Source: Bradyrhizobium yuanmingense (lineage in GTDB: Bacteria > Pseudomonadota > Alphaproteobacteria > Rhizobiales > Xanthobacteraceae). Taken from it: a stretch of DNA of 64,000 bases. The number at the start of each line of letters is the position of its first letter. Positions within the stretch are counted from its first letter, which is position 1. The position numbers were made by a program, and so were the translations under genes. The notes below the pieces were generated by a model that was not told where the DNA came from, ran no database searches, and worked only from the letters and a program-made list of their open reading frames with translations. This document shows, piece by piece, positions 1-8,632 of the stretch. The DNA lies in the NCBI RefSeq assembly GCF_029167105.1, contig NZ_JARFML010000013.1:1-64000 (forward strand). Reading direction: 5' to 3'.

Positions 1-111
1 ACCGATCAGTCCCGCAACATACAGAGGACACATCCGCTGTCGGGTCTTATGACCCAGCCGGTCCAAGAACGGCATCAGCCAGCGTTCGAGTTCGTCTTCC
101 CATCCCGGCAT
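1..111 (-). mobile_element. IS701-like transposase, N-terminal fragment cut by the window edge
   Basis: A minus-strand frame starts with ATG at 111 and runs off the left edge after 37 codons. It reads MPGWEDELERWL, then FLDRLGHKTRQRMCPLY, which matches the conserved N-terminus of IS701-family transposases as I know them. The rest of the gene lies outside the window, so whether it is intact cannot be judged. About 100 bases without a gene lie upstream. A CTAG at 209-212 fits the YTAR target-site type of this family and may mark the element end, but the other end is not visible. The family call is fairly sure; the boundary is inference. Confidence 0.7.
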
Positions 112-245
112 GGTCAGCCCTCCAAGAGCCGACCACCCATGAATCATTGAAAAATCGATTCGGGAATCCTATAAAACGCGACAAAATCAACAATCTGCCA
201 AAGTAGTGCTAGGATGAATCGTCATCGCGCTTTAGGTTATTGTTT

Positions 246-294
246 GAGCATGATCTTGTCGGAAAACCGCTACGCACTTTTCCGGATCATGCTC
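246..294. repeat. Palindromic intergenic repeat, Bradyrhizobium type
   Basis: A long imperfect hairpin: gagcatgatc (246-255) pairs perfectly with gatcatgctc (285-294), and inside it cggaaaa (260-266) pairs with ttttccg (278-284), with a short unpaired ttgt. I associate this element with dispersed intergenic copies in Bradyrhizobium and Rhodopseudomonas genomes. It touches the stop codon of the minus-strand uraD-uraH gene, so it may also end that transcript or protect its 3' end. Confidence 0.65.
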
Positions 295-1184
295 TAGCTG
301 CCGCGATAGGTCGAGTAACTCCAGGGCGTGACCAGCAGCGGCACGTGGTAATGGCTTTCCGGCTCGCTGATCGCAAAGCGCAGCGGGATCTCGTCGAGGA
401 ACGGCGGATCGGACAGCGGCACATTGCGCGCGGCGTAATATTTGGCGACGCTGAAGCGCAGCTCGTAGCGGCCGATCGGCAACGGACGGCCGCCGATCAG
501 CGGCTGGTCGGTGCGGCCGTCGGCATTGGTCACGGTGCGCGCGATGACACGGCTCTCGCCGAGGCTCGCGAGCTCCACAAGCTCGATCGGGATGCTAGGT
601 GCGGGCTTGCCGATCTGGTTGTCCAGCACATGGGTGGAGAGCCGGCCATGCACCTTCAGCCTGTCGTCGGCGACGACCAGTTGGTCGAGCCGCAGTGCCG
701 AGATGCGGCCGATCTCCTCGATCGCACGCCTTATCTCGGTCTTGGCGATGTTGAGCAGCCGCGCCTCGAAGTCGCGCAGCACGGAATCCTTGGTGTGACG
801 GCGCACGCAGACGATATAGGGAAAGCCGAACTTGTCGCGGTAGGCATTGTTGGCCCGCTCGAACGCGGAATATTCGGCATCCGACAGCCGGTCGAGGCCG
901 GCGCTGTTCTGCTCGTCGGTCGATTCCGTCGTGAGGCCGGCGGCGCGCTGGGTCTTGTTGGCGAGATCGGGATGCGCTCGGATCAGCGCCAGCTGCACGT
1001 CAGGCTCGGCGCTCTGGATCGCCGCCATCAGGGCGGCGTGCAGCTCGTTGATGCCGGCGAACGGCCGCTTTGCCGCGAGCTGCTCGGCAATCCAGGGCGA
1101 ATATTCGACGACGTTGGCGAGCGCCGCGATGAAGTCGGCCGCGCTTGCAGCGTTGAGATCGGTGAGCGAAATCTGCGACATCAT
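294..1184 (-). CDS. Fused OHCU decarboxylase / 5-hydroxyisourate hydrolase (UraD-UraH)
   Basis: A 296-residue fusion of the two enzymes that follow urate oxidase. Residues about 1-165 are OHCU decarboxylase (HPDL at 71-74, then FGFPYIVCVRRHTK near 119-132). Residues about 178-296 are the transthyretin-like 5-hydroxyisourate hydrolase, with catalytic His185 in LSTHVLDNQ, Arg243, His280 in SHYHVP and the family end motif YRGS. Together they turn 5-hydroxyisourate into S-allantoin. The start is ATG at 1184 or 1181; longer starts would run into puuE, whose stop lies at 1186. The gene is last in a tight operon DUF3830-puuE-uraDH. The domain order matches that of plant allantoin synthase. No peroxisomal-type signal applies here. 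Confidence 0.9.
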   Translation of the reverse strand: MMSQISLTDLNAASAADFIAALANVVEYSPWIAEQLAAKRPFAGINELHAALMAAIQSAEPDVQLALIRAHPDLANKTQRAAGLTTESTDEQNSAGLDRLSDAEYSAFERANNAYRDKFGFPYIVCVRRHTKDSVLRDFEARLLNIAKTEIRRAIEEIGRISALRLDQLVVADDRLKVHGRLSTHVLDNQIGKPAPSIPIELVELASLGESRVIARTVTNADGRTDQPLIGGRPLPIGRYELRFSVAKYYAARNVPLSDPPFLDEIPLRFAISEPESHYHVPLLVTPWSYSTYRGS

Positions 1185-1185
1185 C

Positions 1186-2121
1186 TCACCCGATCTCAAA
1201 TGCGTCGGCGGCAAGATGGGCGTGCTTCTCGTGCCAGTGCTGCGCGATCTGCAGCCGCGTCGGCACCCAGACGCGCTCGTGCTTGCCGATATAGTCGAGG
1301 AAGCGGATCAAGCCTGCCGCGCGACCGGGCCGGCCGGCGAGGCGGCAATGCAGGCCGACCGACATCATCTTCGGCGCGGTCTCACCCTCCGCGTAGAGCA
1401 CGTCGAAGGCGTCCTTCAGATAGGTGTAGAACTGCTCGCCCTCGGCAAACCCTTGCGGGTTGATGAAGCGCATGTCGTTGGCATCGAGCGTATAGGGAAT
1501 GATGAGCTGCTTGCCGCTTGTGCCCTTGACCCAATAGGGCAGATCGTCGGCATAGGAGTCGCAGAGATAGAGAAAGCCGCCCTCCTCCATCAACAGACGG
1601 TTGGTGTTGATCGAGGAGCGCCCGGTGTACCAGCCGAGCGGCCGCGAGCCCGTCGCCTCGGTATGCACACGGATGGACTCGGCGATCTCGGCGCGCTCCT
1701 GCGCCTCGGTCATGTCCTTGTGCTCGATCCATTTCAGGCTGTGGCTGGCGATATCCCAGCCCGCCTCCTTCATGGCAGCGACGATTTCCGGATTGCGCTT
1801 GAGGGCAGTGGCGACGCCGAATACCGTGGTCGGCCAGCTCCGCTCGTTGAACATCCGCCACAGCCGCCAGAAGCCGGCGCGCGAGCCATATTCGAACATG
1901 GATTCGATGTTGGCGTGGCGCTGGCCCGGCCAGGGCTGCGCGCCGAGCACATCGGACAGGAAGGCTTCCGAGGCGCGGTCGCCGTGCAGGATGTTGTTCT
2001 CGCCGCCCTCCTCGAAATTGACGACGAATTGCACCGCGACCCGGGCGTCACCGGGCCATTGCGGATGCGGCGGGTTGCGGCCGTAGCCGCGGAGATCGCG
2101 CGGGTAGCGGGGCTCGGTCAC
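1186..2121 (-). CDS. puuE: Allantoinase, PuuE type (polysaccharide-deacetylase fold)
   Basis: A 311-residue protein of the NodB/polysaccharide-deacetylase superfamily, PuuE branch, which opens the hydantoin ring of allantoin to give allantoate without the amidohydrolase fold of classic AllB. Visible family marks are VQFVVNFEEGGENN near the N-terminus, the W-P-G-Q-R-H segment, and DIASHSLKWIEHKDM in the middle, typical of PuuE. It starts with GTG directly after the TGA of the upstream DUF3830 gene (TGAGTG) and ends 1 base before the UraD-UraH start, so all three genes are probably co-translated. Product and pathway are well supported by both motif and context. Confidence 0.9.
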   Translation of the reverse strand: MTEPRYPRDLRGYGRNPPHPQWPGDARVAVQFVVNFEEGGENNILHGDRASEAFLSDVLGAQPWPGQRHANIESMFEYGSRAGFWRLWRMFNERSWPTTVFGVATALKRNPEIVAAMKEAGWDIASHSLKWIEHKDMTEAQERAEIAESIRVHTEATGSRPLGWYTGRSSINTNRLLMEEGGFLYLCDSYADDLPYWVKGTSGKQLIIPYTLDANDMRFINPQGFAEGEQFYTYLKDAFDVLYAEGETAPKMMSVGLHCRLAGRPGRAAGLIRFLDYIGKHERVWVPTRLQIAQHWHEKHAHLAADAFEIG

Positions 2122-2535
2122 TCAGACTTCCTCGAAGCGGATCGGCAGCGCGCCCTTCCACAGCACGCTCTTGCCCAGCGTGGCCAAATTCTCCAGGCCC
2201 GAGGTCAGCGTGATGAAATGGTTGCCGGCGAGCTGGCCCATCTTGCTCGCGAAATGCACGCCGCCATAGGCCAGCAGGATCTCGGTCTCGCTGATGCCGC
2301 CGGGATAGAGGATGATCTGACCGGGCGCGGGATAGCTGGTGTGGTTCTCGTAGCCGACCCCGAAGTCGAGGTCGCCGAGCGGCATCCACACGCCCTCGCC
2401 GCTCCAGCGCACATGGATGATGTGGCTTTCGAACGGCAGCGCCTTGCGGAAGGCGGCGACGGTCTTGGGCGCCGCTTGCTCCTCGAAACGGGCATCGAAG
2501 GTGAAATCGCCAGCGCGAATAAGGAGTTTGCTCAT
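2122..2535 (-). CDS. DUF3830 family protein of the ureide operon
   Basis: A 137-residue protein starting MSKLLIRAGDFTF. The pattern (compact, glycine-rich, GDLDFGVGYENHTSYPAPGQ and SETEILLAYGG) fits the DUF3830/cyclophilin-like family, which I recall next to purine and allantoin catabolic genes; its reaction is not known to me. The frame stays open far upstream of 2535, but that part reads as repeat-like non-coding DNA, and the ATG at 2535 starts where family similarity starts. It is first in the operon with puuE and uraD-uraH, with zero spacing to puuE, so a role in ureide use or uptake is likely but unproven. Confidence 0.65.
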   Translation of the reverse strand: MSKLLIRAGDFTFDARFEEQAAPKTVAAFRKALPFESHIIHVRWSGEGVWMPLGDLDFGVGYENHTSYPAPGQIILYPGGISETEILLAYGGVHFASKMGQLAGNHFITLTSGLENLATLGKSVLWKGALPIRFEEV

Positions 2536-2559
2536 CTCATCTCTCTGGATCGGGGGCGA

Positions 2560-3330
2560 TGCGCCCCGCGGGGAACTTTCAGCAAAAAGCACTCCGTCGG
2601 GCTTCGCGCAAGGGGCGCGAGAGGCTCTCGTATGAGTTGGGCACGCCACCCCGACCTGCCCAATCGCCTGACAGCTCGTTGCCATTGAACCGGATTGCAG
2701 GAGGTGAGTCCACCGGCGGAATTGCCGTGCCAAGCGGCGCCGGCGGCAACTACGGAATCTTCTTCGCCAGCGCAGACGTGCGTAATCAGCCCCGCGGCGC
2801 ATTTCGCCCGAGCTTTGCTTCGTCTCGCTGCCCTCAGATGCAAGAGGGCGCAGGGAAGGCCGGGTGCCGGCTGGCACCCGCGGTCCGCTGCGCGAAAGGA
2901 TGCGCAAAGGAGACCGCACAGCAGCATACAGGTGAAGCCCAACACACGGCCTTCCCTGCGCGATGGTCGGACGGCTTATGCCGCGCTCTCCCGGGAGCCG
3001 AGTTCGTTCTGGCCTCCCTCGCCTCGCGAATTTGAATGATGCAGTCCGCCCGGTTGGGCTCGCTCGCACCTCCGCGAAAGGCTTGACCGTAGCAACGACG
3101 GCCGGGACCACACGGTTTTGCCGTACGCACGGCCCGCCATTTCGCCGCAGTATTCCCAGCCCTGTCGACGGAGCCGGGAACTTACAAACGAGACGAAGCC
3201 TAGCAGCGCCGTTCGTCCGCACGCGGCCGCGAGCTCACAGGGACTACCCGCCCTGCCCGCACCTCTCATGCCGACGCTGCCGCGTCCACCGCAAGCCCGG
3301 CCCGCGACAATGACGACCGCATGATCGCCC
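2560..3330. repeat. Non-coding, repeat-like block with inverted arms
   Basis: Almost 1 kb upstream of the ureide operon has no convincing gene: every open frame here is Arg/Ser/Pro-rich and unlike any family I know. It holds a perfect 15-base inverted pair, gcgcagggaaggccg (2848-2862) and cggccttccctgcgc (2947-2961), and inside it a palindrome gggtgcc...ggcaccc (2862-2868, 2873-2879). The text resembles a long dispersed intergenic repeat that I recall from Bradyrhizobium genomes, often mis-annotated as small proteins. The ureide operon promoter probably lies near its left end. Confidence 0.5.
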
Positions 3331-3519
3331 CTCGAGACTGAGCCGGGATGCGCGAGAGATACGCTATTTCCGAATTTCGGTAAAGCGGAATATTTTCGCG
3401 CGGACGGATTGACAGCGCCGCGACACACCTCAGTCCCGTCGCCCGGATGAGCGCGAGTGTCATCCGGTGGCGGGATTCAGCTCAAGACGCGCCGTCTACC
3501 GTCGAAAGACCTGGACCGC

Positions 3520-3936
3520 TCAGTAATAGCGATAGCCCGGATCGTAGTAGAAAGGACTGCCGCCGCCGTAGTAGCCCGAACCGCCGTAGTAACCAGGGCC
3601 GCCGTAGTAACGCGGGCCATAGCCATAATGATAGCGGTTTTCATAATATTCGCGGCGGCGGCTCTCGGCGATCGCGCCTCCGATCAGACCTGCGGCCATG
3701 CCCATGAAGGCGAGACCCGCGGCATTCGTCCCGCGTCGATGGTAATGACGACGCCGGTGTGCGCTGAAATCGGTGACGTCGGAGGCAGCCTGGCCGACAA
3801 CGGCCGCCTTGACGGCCGGGCTCCCGGCCGACGCCGCTGCAGACGGGGATGCGGAAGCCGCAATCAGGGCGAGGCCTGCGAGCGCGACCACGATCGGTTT
3901 GCGGCCGGCTGCGAAAATCACGGGTCCAACACTCAT
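3520..3936 (-). CDS. Small exported Tyr/Gly-rich protein, unknown function
   Basis: A 138-residue protein beginning MSVGPVIFAAGRKP, followed by a clear hydrophobic signal segment ending near SPSAAASA. After a basic stretch (HRRRHYHRR) comes a short hydrophobic glycine zipper (GLAFMGMAAGLIGGAIA), and the last 50 residues are repeats built from Y, G, R and P (PGYYGG, SGYYGGG, ending PGYRYY). The start at 3936 has a good ribosome site (gaggaaa) and places the signal peptide at the N-terminus; a longer frame lacks that logic. Such low-complexity envelope proteins are common in Bradyrhizobium. Function is not recognisable. Confidence 0.7.
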   Translation of the reverse strand: MSVGPVIFAAGRKPIVVALAGLALIAASASPSAAASAGSPAVKAAVVGQAASDVTDFSAHRRRHYHRRGTNAAGLAFMGMAAGLIGGAIAESRRREYYENRYHYGYGPRYYGGPGYYGGSGYYGGGSPFYYDPGYRYY

Positions 3937-4226
3937 GTTCGAATTTCCTCTGTTCTCGCCCAAAGAAACATAAGCAAACGATCTATAATCCGCAAACCAT
4001 TGAAATGGTTTCATGATCGCGGCGATCTGCCACGCTTTGAACGATTGTAAATCCCTAACGATCAGACCCAGCTTGAACCAGCCAACCTGAGCGGTTAATG
4101 AACAGCCGCGCCGTTTTCGGCCGCCGTAAGCGTTTACGTGAACCAACGCATCAACCGACGCCGTCGGGATCGATGCCATTGTCCAGGTTCAACGTGATCG
4201 ACGCGTCCTTTTCCTAGAGAAACCAG

Positions 4227-4478
4227 ATGATTGTGGTTCGCAAACTGCCGGCGCGCTATGCGCCGATCGTGACGCCATTCGTGCTGTCCATCCTCATGAC
4301 GGCGGTGGTATCGGTCATTTCGACGCTGCGGAGCCTGGGGGCAACGCCGGCGTTCCTGGCGACCTGGCCGGGCGCCTGGGGACTGTCCTGGCTCGTCGCC
4401 TTCCCGACCCTGCTCGTGCTGCTGCCGCTGGTCCGCCGGATCGTGGCCTGGCTCGTCGCAGCACCACCCGGCCGGTAA
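4227..4478 (+). CDS. DUF2798 family small membrane protein
   Basis: An 83-residue protein with two membrane segments (about residues 14-36 and 50-72) joined by a short loop containing TWPGAWGLSW. The pattern of PFVLSILMTAVVSVIST in the first helix and W-x-x-AW-x-x-SW before the second fits the DUF2798 family. Function is unknown. It ends 6 bases before the 3' end of the convergent ClC gene, so the two share little or no terminator. Confidence 0.75.
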   Translation: MIVVRKLPARYAPIVTPFVLSILMTAVVSVISTLRSLGATPAFLATWPGAWGLSWLVAFPTLLVLLPLVRRIVAWLVAAPPGR

Positions 4479-4484
4479 CCTCGC

Positions 4485-6272
4485 CTACGACAGCGCCCCC
4501 AGCACGCCTCTCGTCGCCTTGTCGATTTCCTCGACATAGCGGCGGCGGGCGAAGCTCTCGGTGAGGAAGCCGACCACCTTGCGGCTGTCGGTGGAATCGA
4601 CCACCGCCAGCATCTCCGCCTCGGCTTCGTCGAACACCGCCATCGCCGACTTCACGTTCATTTCCGGGATCAGCACTATGTCGATCAGGCGGGCGAGCTC
4701 GATCACCTGGATGTCGTCGGCGATGGTGTCGAGGTCGCTAGAGAACAAATCGGGCAGCAGGACGAGGCCGATATATTCGTCCGCATTGTTGACGATGACG
4801 ATTCCCGGCCGCGAGCCGAGCGCGAACTCGCGGCGCGCGGCGGCGATCGTCGTGGTCGAGGGCACCTTGCCGACGTCCGAGCGCATCAGGCGCTCGACCG
4901 TGAGATTGCGCAGCCAGCCGACGTCGTTGGCGCTGCGGATGGTCTCGCCGCGCAGATGCAGGCGCCAGGTCGAGAAGGAATGGCCGAACATGAAGCGCAC
5001 GCAGATCGAGGTCACGATGCAGCCGGCCAGCACCACGGCGGTGACGTCGACGTTACGTGTCATCTCGAGCACGAGGAACGACATCGTGAGCGGGCCGCCG
5101 ACGATGGCGACGCCGAGCGTCGCCATGCCCGTCAACATCGCCACCAGCGGATCGATCGCGAAGTTCGGGCTGATGAGCAGCAGCACCGCGGCAAAGAACT
5201 TTCCGATCAGGCTGCCGACGAACAGCGACGCGAAGAACAGGCCGCCGCGAAAGCCAGAGGCGAGCGAGATCAGGCAGGCCGTCACCTTCAAGGCGATGAT
5301 CAGCGCGATCAGGCCGATCGTCATGTCGTGGAAGAGATCGAGCACCATGGCGCCATGACCGGCCGCGAGAACCTGCGGCGTGATGATGGCGAACCCGCCG
5401 ACGATGAGTCCGCCGATCACAGGACGCAGCCAGACCGGCATCCAGGCGAACAGCCGCTCGAACATCGGCGAGGAGCGCATCACGGCGATGCCGACGCCGC
5501 TGGTGATGAGGGCGAGCCCGATCAGTGCCAGATATTGCTCGACGCCGACGGCGCTGACCTTCGGTATCTCCAGCGAGTATGGCGCGCCGCCCAGCCATTG
5601 CGCGGTCAAGGCGCCCGCGAGGGAGGCGGCGAGGATCGGCGCGGCACTGCCTACGGCATAGACGCCGACGATCAGCTCGCAAGCATAGAAGGCGCCGGTG
5701 ATTGGCGCGCCGAACGCTGCCGCGATCGCGGCAGCAGCGCCGCAGCCGACCATCAGGCGCAGATCGTTGCGGCGGAGATTGAAGAATTTGCCGATCAACG
5801 AGGCGATGCCCGAACCGATCTGGGTGTAGCCCGCCTCGAGGCCGACGGAGGCGCCGCAGCCGTTCGAGATCAGGGTCTGGCCTGCGACCACCCCGCTATC
5901 GCGCATCGACAGATTGCCGCCCCGCAGCGCGTTCGCCTCAATCGGATCGACCGCGTTCGATATCTTCATGCGCCGCCGCGACCATTCCATGATTCCGAGC
6001 GCCAGCCCGCCGAGCGCAGGCGCGATCAGTGCCGCCCATGGGCTGACGCTTGCGTGGGCCGACAGGTGGACGTCAATGGGAATGCCGTAGATCACGACAT
6101 GCGCGATCTGCGCGATGTGGGCCATCAGCGTCACGACCGCGCCCGCGAGCGTGCCGATCACGAGCGCCAGCGGGATCAGGTAGAACTCGTTGCTGCGCAG
6201 CAGGGCGCGCAGCCGAACCATGGTGCGGTTCGTCTTCTTGCGATCGACGAGATGTTTGATCCGCACTAACAC
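4485..6272 (-). CDS. ClC-family chloride channel/antiporter with C-terminal CBS domains
   Basis: A 595-residue protein: about ten to twelve membrane helices in residues 20-440, then two CBS domains (about 455-590). The ClC signature region reads GNGCGAS-type Pro/Gly loops as SNGCGASVGLEAGYTQIGSG, so the usual GREGP becomes GLEAGY: the glutamate at the gating position is kept while the flanking Arg, Gly and Pro are changed. FGAPITGAFYACEL and FRGGLFFASLF are further ClC marks. The CBS pair would bind nucleotides and set gating. The start at 6272 is the first in frame; ATG at residue 18 (MVRLRALLRS) is equally possible. Confidence 0.85.
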   Translation of the reverse strand: MLVRIKHLVDRKKTNRTMVRLRALLRSNEFYLIPLALVIGTLAGAVVTLMAHIAQIAHVVIYGIPIDVHLSAHASVSPWAALIAPALGGLALGIMEWSRRRMKISNAVDPIEANALRGGNLSMRDSGVVAGQTLISNGCGASVGLEAGYTQIGSGIASLIGKFFNLRRNDLRLMVGCGAAAAIAAAFGAPITGAFYACELIVGVYAVGSAAPILAASLAGALTAQWLGGAPYSLEIPKVSAVGVEQYLALIGLALITSGVGIAVMRSSPMFERLFAWMPVWLRPVIGGLIVGGFAIITPQVLAAGHGAMVLDLFHDMTIGLIALIIALKVTACLISLASGFRGGLFFASLFVGSLIGKFFAAVLLLISPNFAIDPLVAMLTGMATLGVAIVGGPLTMSFLVLEMTRNVDVTAVVLAGCIVTSICVRFMFGHSFSTWRLHLRGETIRSANDVGWLRNLTVERLMRSDVGKVPSTTTIAAARREFALGSRPGIVIVNNADEYIGLVLLPDLFSSDLDTIADDIQVIELARLIDIVLIPEMNVKSAMAVFDEAEAEMLAVVDSTDSRKVVGFLTESFARRRYVEEIDKATRGVLGALS

Positions 6273-6285
6273 CGTCTGGTCCGCC

Positions 6286-6939
6286 CTACCCTTCCGACAG
6301 GCCGTAGCCGGCCATGCGTTGACGGACCCGCTCGATCTCCTCGCTCGGGAGCAGCGGCGGTTCTCCGATCTGCAGACAGCCGTGATATTGCCGCGCCAGC
6401 GTCTCGACCTCGACCGCCAGCCACATCGCCTTGTCCAGGGTCTTGCCGATCGCGATCATGCCGTGATGATCGAGCAGGCAGGCGAGCCGGCCCTCCAGCG
6501 CCCGCACCGCGTGCTCGGACAGCTCCGCCGTTCCGAACGTCGCGTAGGGCGCGCAGCGGATGCTGTCGCCGCCCGCCGCCGCGATCATGTAATGCACGGG
6601 CGGGATCTCCATGCCCATGATCGCCAGGATGGTGCAATAGGTCGGATGGGCATGCACGACGGCGTTGACGTCGGGCCGCGACTTCAGGATGTCGCGATGA
6701 AAGCGCCATTCGCTCGACGGCTTCTGGTCGGGCGCGTGCGAGCCGTCCATGGCCATGAAGACGATCTGGTCCGGACGCATGGCCTCATAGGGCACGCTGG
6801 TCGGCGTGACCAGGAGGCCGTCCACATGCCGGACGCTGATATTGCCGGATGTGCCCTGGTTGATGCCGAGCGCGTTCATGCGCCGGCAGGCGTCGATAAT
6901 GGCCTGTCTCTTGCCGAGCTCGTCCGCTGTCATCGACAT
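6286..6939 (-). CDS. Class II aldolase/adducin family protein (FucA-like)
   Basis: A 217-residue class II aldolase. GTSGNIS at 29-35 forms the phosphate-binding loop, E77 is the probable catalytic acid/base, and H96, H98 (VVHAHPTYC) with H157/H158 (LLDHHGM) supply the zinc ligands. These enzymes cleave or epimerise sugar phosphates such as L-fuculose 1-phosphate; the exact substrate cannot be read from sequence. It lies just upstream of the ClC gene on the same strand (13 bases apart) and could be co-transcribed, although a functional link is not obvious. Confidence 0.82.
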   Translation of the reverse strand: MSMTADELGKRQAIIDACRRMNALGINQGTSGNISVRHVDGLLVTPTSVPYEAMRPDQIVFMAMDGSHAPDQKPSSEWRFHRDILKSRPDVNAVVHAHPTYCTILAIMGMEIPPVHYMIAAAGGDSIRCAPYATFGTAELSEHAVRALEGRLACLLDHHGMIAIGKTLDKAMWLAVEVETLARQYHGCLQIGEPPLLPSEEIERVRQRMAGYGLSEG

Positions 6940-7068
6940 GTCGATTTCCTGTCGAGGGCTTGTTGGACCGAGTTACGTCAAAGCAACATGACAGTGCAAG
7001 CGAAAGCGTCCCGGATCCCGTGACACTCCGGCCGAACGGGATAGCGACAGGTTAACAGATTGTCGCAG

Positions 7069-7173
7069 CTACCAGGGCAGGCCGATCCGGACCGCCGCGC
7101 CCCCGTTGATGACGAACTGCACGGAATAGGCGGCGAGCAGCATGCCGAGGACGCGCGAGAGCCATAACAAAAG
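7069..7173 (-). pseudogene. C-terminal remnant of a MarC-family membrane protein
   Basis: The minus strand reads WLSRVLGMLLAAYSVQFVIN and then GG...GLPW before a stop at 7069. This closely resembles the last membrane helix of MarC/NAAT-family proteins. The frame is closed by a stop just 12 bases upstream (7174-7176) and no other MarC segment is found nearby, so this is a decayed remnant of a lost gene. Only about 34 codons are left, so the call rests on a short match. Confidence 0.55.
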
Positions 7174-7592
7174 TTAAGGCTGGTGCGGAGGCAATGAGAT
7201 CGAACGGTGCAATCGCAAAGCAACCATTCCCGACGATTGCCGTCTCACTGTGCATCGATACGCGAACAGAAGCAGCCGAAGCAATTGCACGAGCCCCGTT
7301 CCAGAATTGATCCGCCCGATCCCGTTGCCTGCAGCCGTTGGGCGCTTCGTATTTTCGCGGCTTGCGCACGTTCGGCCGCTCGCCGCGGGAAGCAATCAGC
7401 GACGTGACGAAATGGCTGCGGACTTCCACCGAAGCCGGAGACTTCGCCGCCCGGGGCGGCGAGCCGAAGGCGAGGCGCCCGCCGTGCGGCAACCGCTGAC
7501 CGGCCTGGTCTGACGCCGCGGCCGCATGGAACGAGGTTTCGGCCGCCGACTTAGCTAGGCGTGACCACAATGGACAATGGTGGAGACCAATC
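7174..7592. other. Gene-free stretch between MarC remnant and 7593
   Basis: No frame here has a recognisable family, ribosome site or signal peptide. Open frames on both strands are Arg/Ser/Ala-rich and overlapping, typical of high-GC non-coding DNA. It probably holds the promoter of the small membrane protein at 7593 and decayed sequence left by the event that removed marC. Confidence 0.4.
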
Positions 7593-7799
7593 ATGAGCGA
7601 CAGCGGAGTTAGCATGCTCCTGGGCCACGCCTCGGCCCAGATGCTTTGGCTCTGGTTCATCGGCGCGTTCGTGCTCGGCGGGGCCCTCGTTTACGGGGTG
7701 ATGAAGGCCGGCCATCTGCGCCGCAGCGAGCGCGCACGCCTCGACCGCGCGACGGAAGAGCGCCAGCGTCAGGAAGACCCCTACAAGCGCCCGACCTGA
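7593..7799 (+). CDS. Small single-span membrane protein
   Basis: A 68-residue protein: a short N-terminus, one membrane helix (about residues 16-39, MLWLWFIGAFVLGGALVYGVM) and a charged cytoplasmic tail rich in Arg and Glu (HLRRSERARLDRATEERQRQED). A ribosome-site-like ggtggaga precedes the ATG. Family not recognised, but tail and helix layout look like a real small membrane protein. It sits upstream of the DUF892 gene on the same strand and may belong to the same stress block. Confidence 0.55.
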   Translation: MSDSGVSMLLGHASAQMLWLWFIGAFVLGGALVYGVMKAGHLRRSERARLDRATEERQRQEDPYKRPT

Positions 7800-7897
7800 G
7801 CAAGGTTGCAGTTTGGAACTTTCGTTCTCCGACGGCTTTGATCGCCCGAGGATTGAGGAAGGCGAGGCCTTCCCGTGTCGCCTCATGAGGAGGACGT

Positions 7898-8464
7898 ATG
7901 GCTAAACGAGCGAAGAAACGCACGACCAAGAAGACCGCGGCGCGCCGGCCGCGTCAGGCGCCGAAGATGCTCAGCGACCTGTTTCTGGAGACGCTGAAGG
8001 ACATCTATTTCGCCGAGAACAAGATCATCAAGACCCTGCCCAAGATGGCCAAGGCCGCGAATTCCAAGGAGCTTACGGCCGCCTTCAACAAGCATTTGCG
8101 TGAGACCCAGGGCCAGGTCAAACGGCTCGACCAGATCTTCAAGATGCTGGGCAAGCCGGCACGCGGCAAGCCCTGCGAGGCCATCAACGGCATTGCCGAC
8201 GAGGGCGCCGAGATCATGAAGGAGTTCAAGGGCGCGCCGGCGCTCGATGCCGGACTGCTCGCGGCAGCGCAGGCGGTCGAGCACTACGAGATCTCCCGCT
8301 ACGGCACGTTGCGCACCTGGGCCGAAGAGCTCGGCATGCAGGACGCCGCAAGGCTGCTCCAGGAGACGTTGGACGAGGAAGAGGCGACCGATCAGACGCT
8401 GACCGAGCTCGCCACCTCCGTGATCAACCTCGAAGCGGAACAAGAGTACCGCGCGGCGGCCTGA
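7898..8464 (+). CDS. DUF892 (YciE/YciF) ferritin-like stress protein
   Basis: A 188-residue protein with a lysine/arginine-rich N-terminal tail (AKRAKKRTTKKTAARRPR) followed by a ferritin-like four-helix bundle of the YciF/DUF892 family: LFLETLKDIYFAENKIIKTLPKM, then helices with E and H at metal-ligand spacing (HLRETQGQ, EHYEISRYGTL, EEATDQTLTEL). Family members bind a di-metal centre and are induced by general stress. The basic tail could bind DNA, as in some Dps proteins. A strong site (gaggagga) precedes the start. Neighbours Hsp20 and Lon support a stress role. Confidence 0.85.
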   Translation: MAKRAKKRTTKKTAARRPRQAPKMLSDLFLETLKDIYFAENKIIKTLPKMAKAANSKELTAAFNKHLRETQGQVKRLDQIFKMLGKPARGKPCEAINGIADEGAEIMKEFKGAPALDAGLLAAAQAVEHYEISRYGTLRTWAEELGMQDAARLLQETLDEEEATDQTLTELATSVINLEAEQEYRAAA

Positions 8465-8632
8465 GCCCGCGGCCTGCCAATGAACGGAACGTCGCGGCCG
8501 CATGCCGCGGCGTTCGCTTGCCTTGATCGCACGGCGGCGCATGGCACATCAGCGCCACTGCACTGGATTTCCGTACTGGATTTCCTGGGAACTTGCCCCA
8601 TATGCAGGCTTTCCCACCCCAGAGCCCGCATC

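Noticed and set aside
847..2688. A 613-codon plus-strand frame over the ureide genes
   Set aside because: It opposes puuE, uraD-uraH and DUF3830, which have catalytic motifs and coupled junctions.
2536..3222. N-terminal extension of the DUF3830 gene up to 3222
   Set aside because: The extension is Arg/Ser/Pro-rich repeat-like DNA, and similarity begins at the ATG at 2535.
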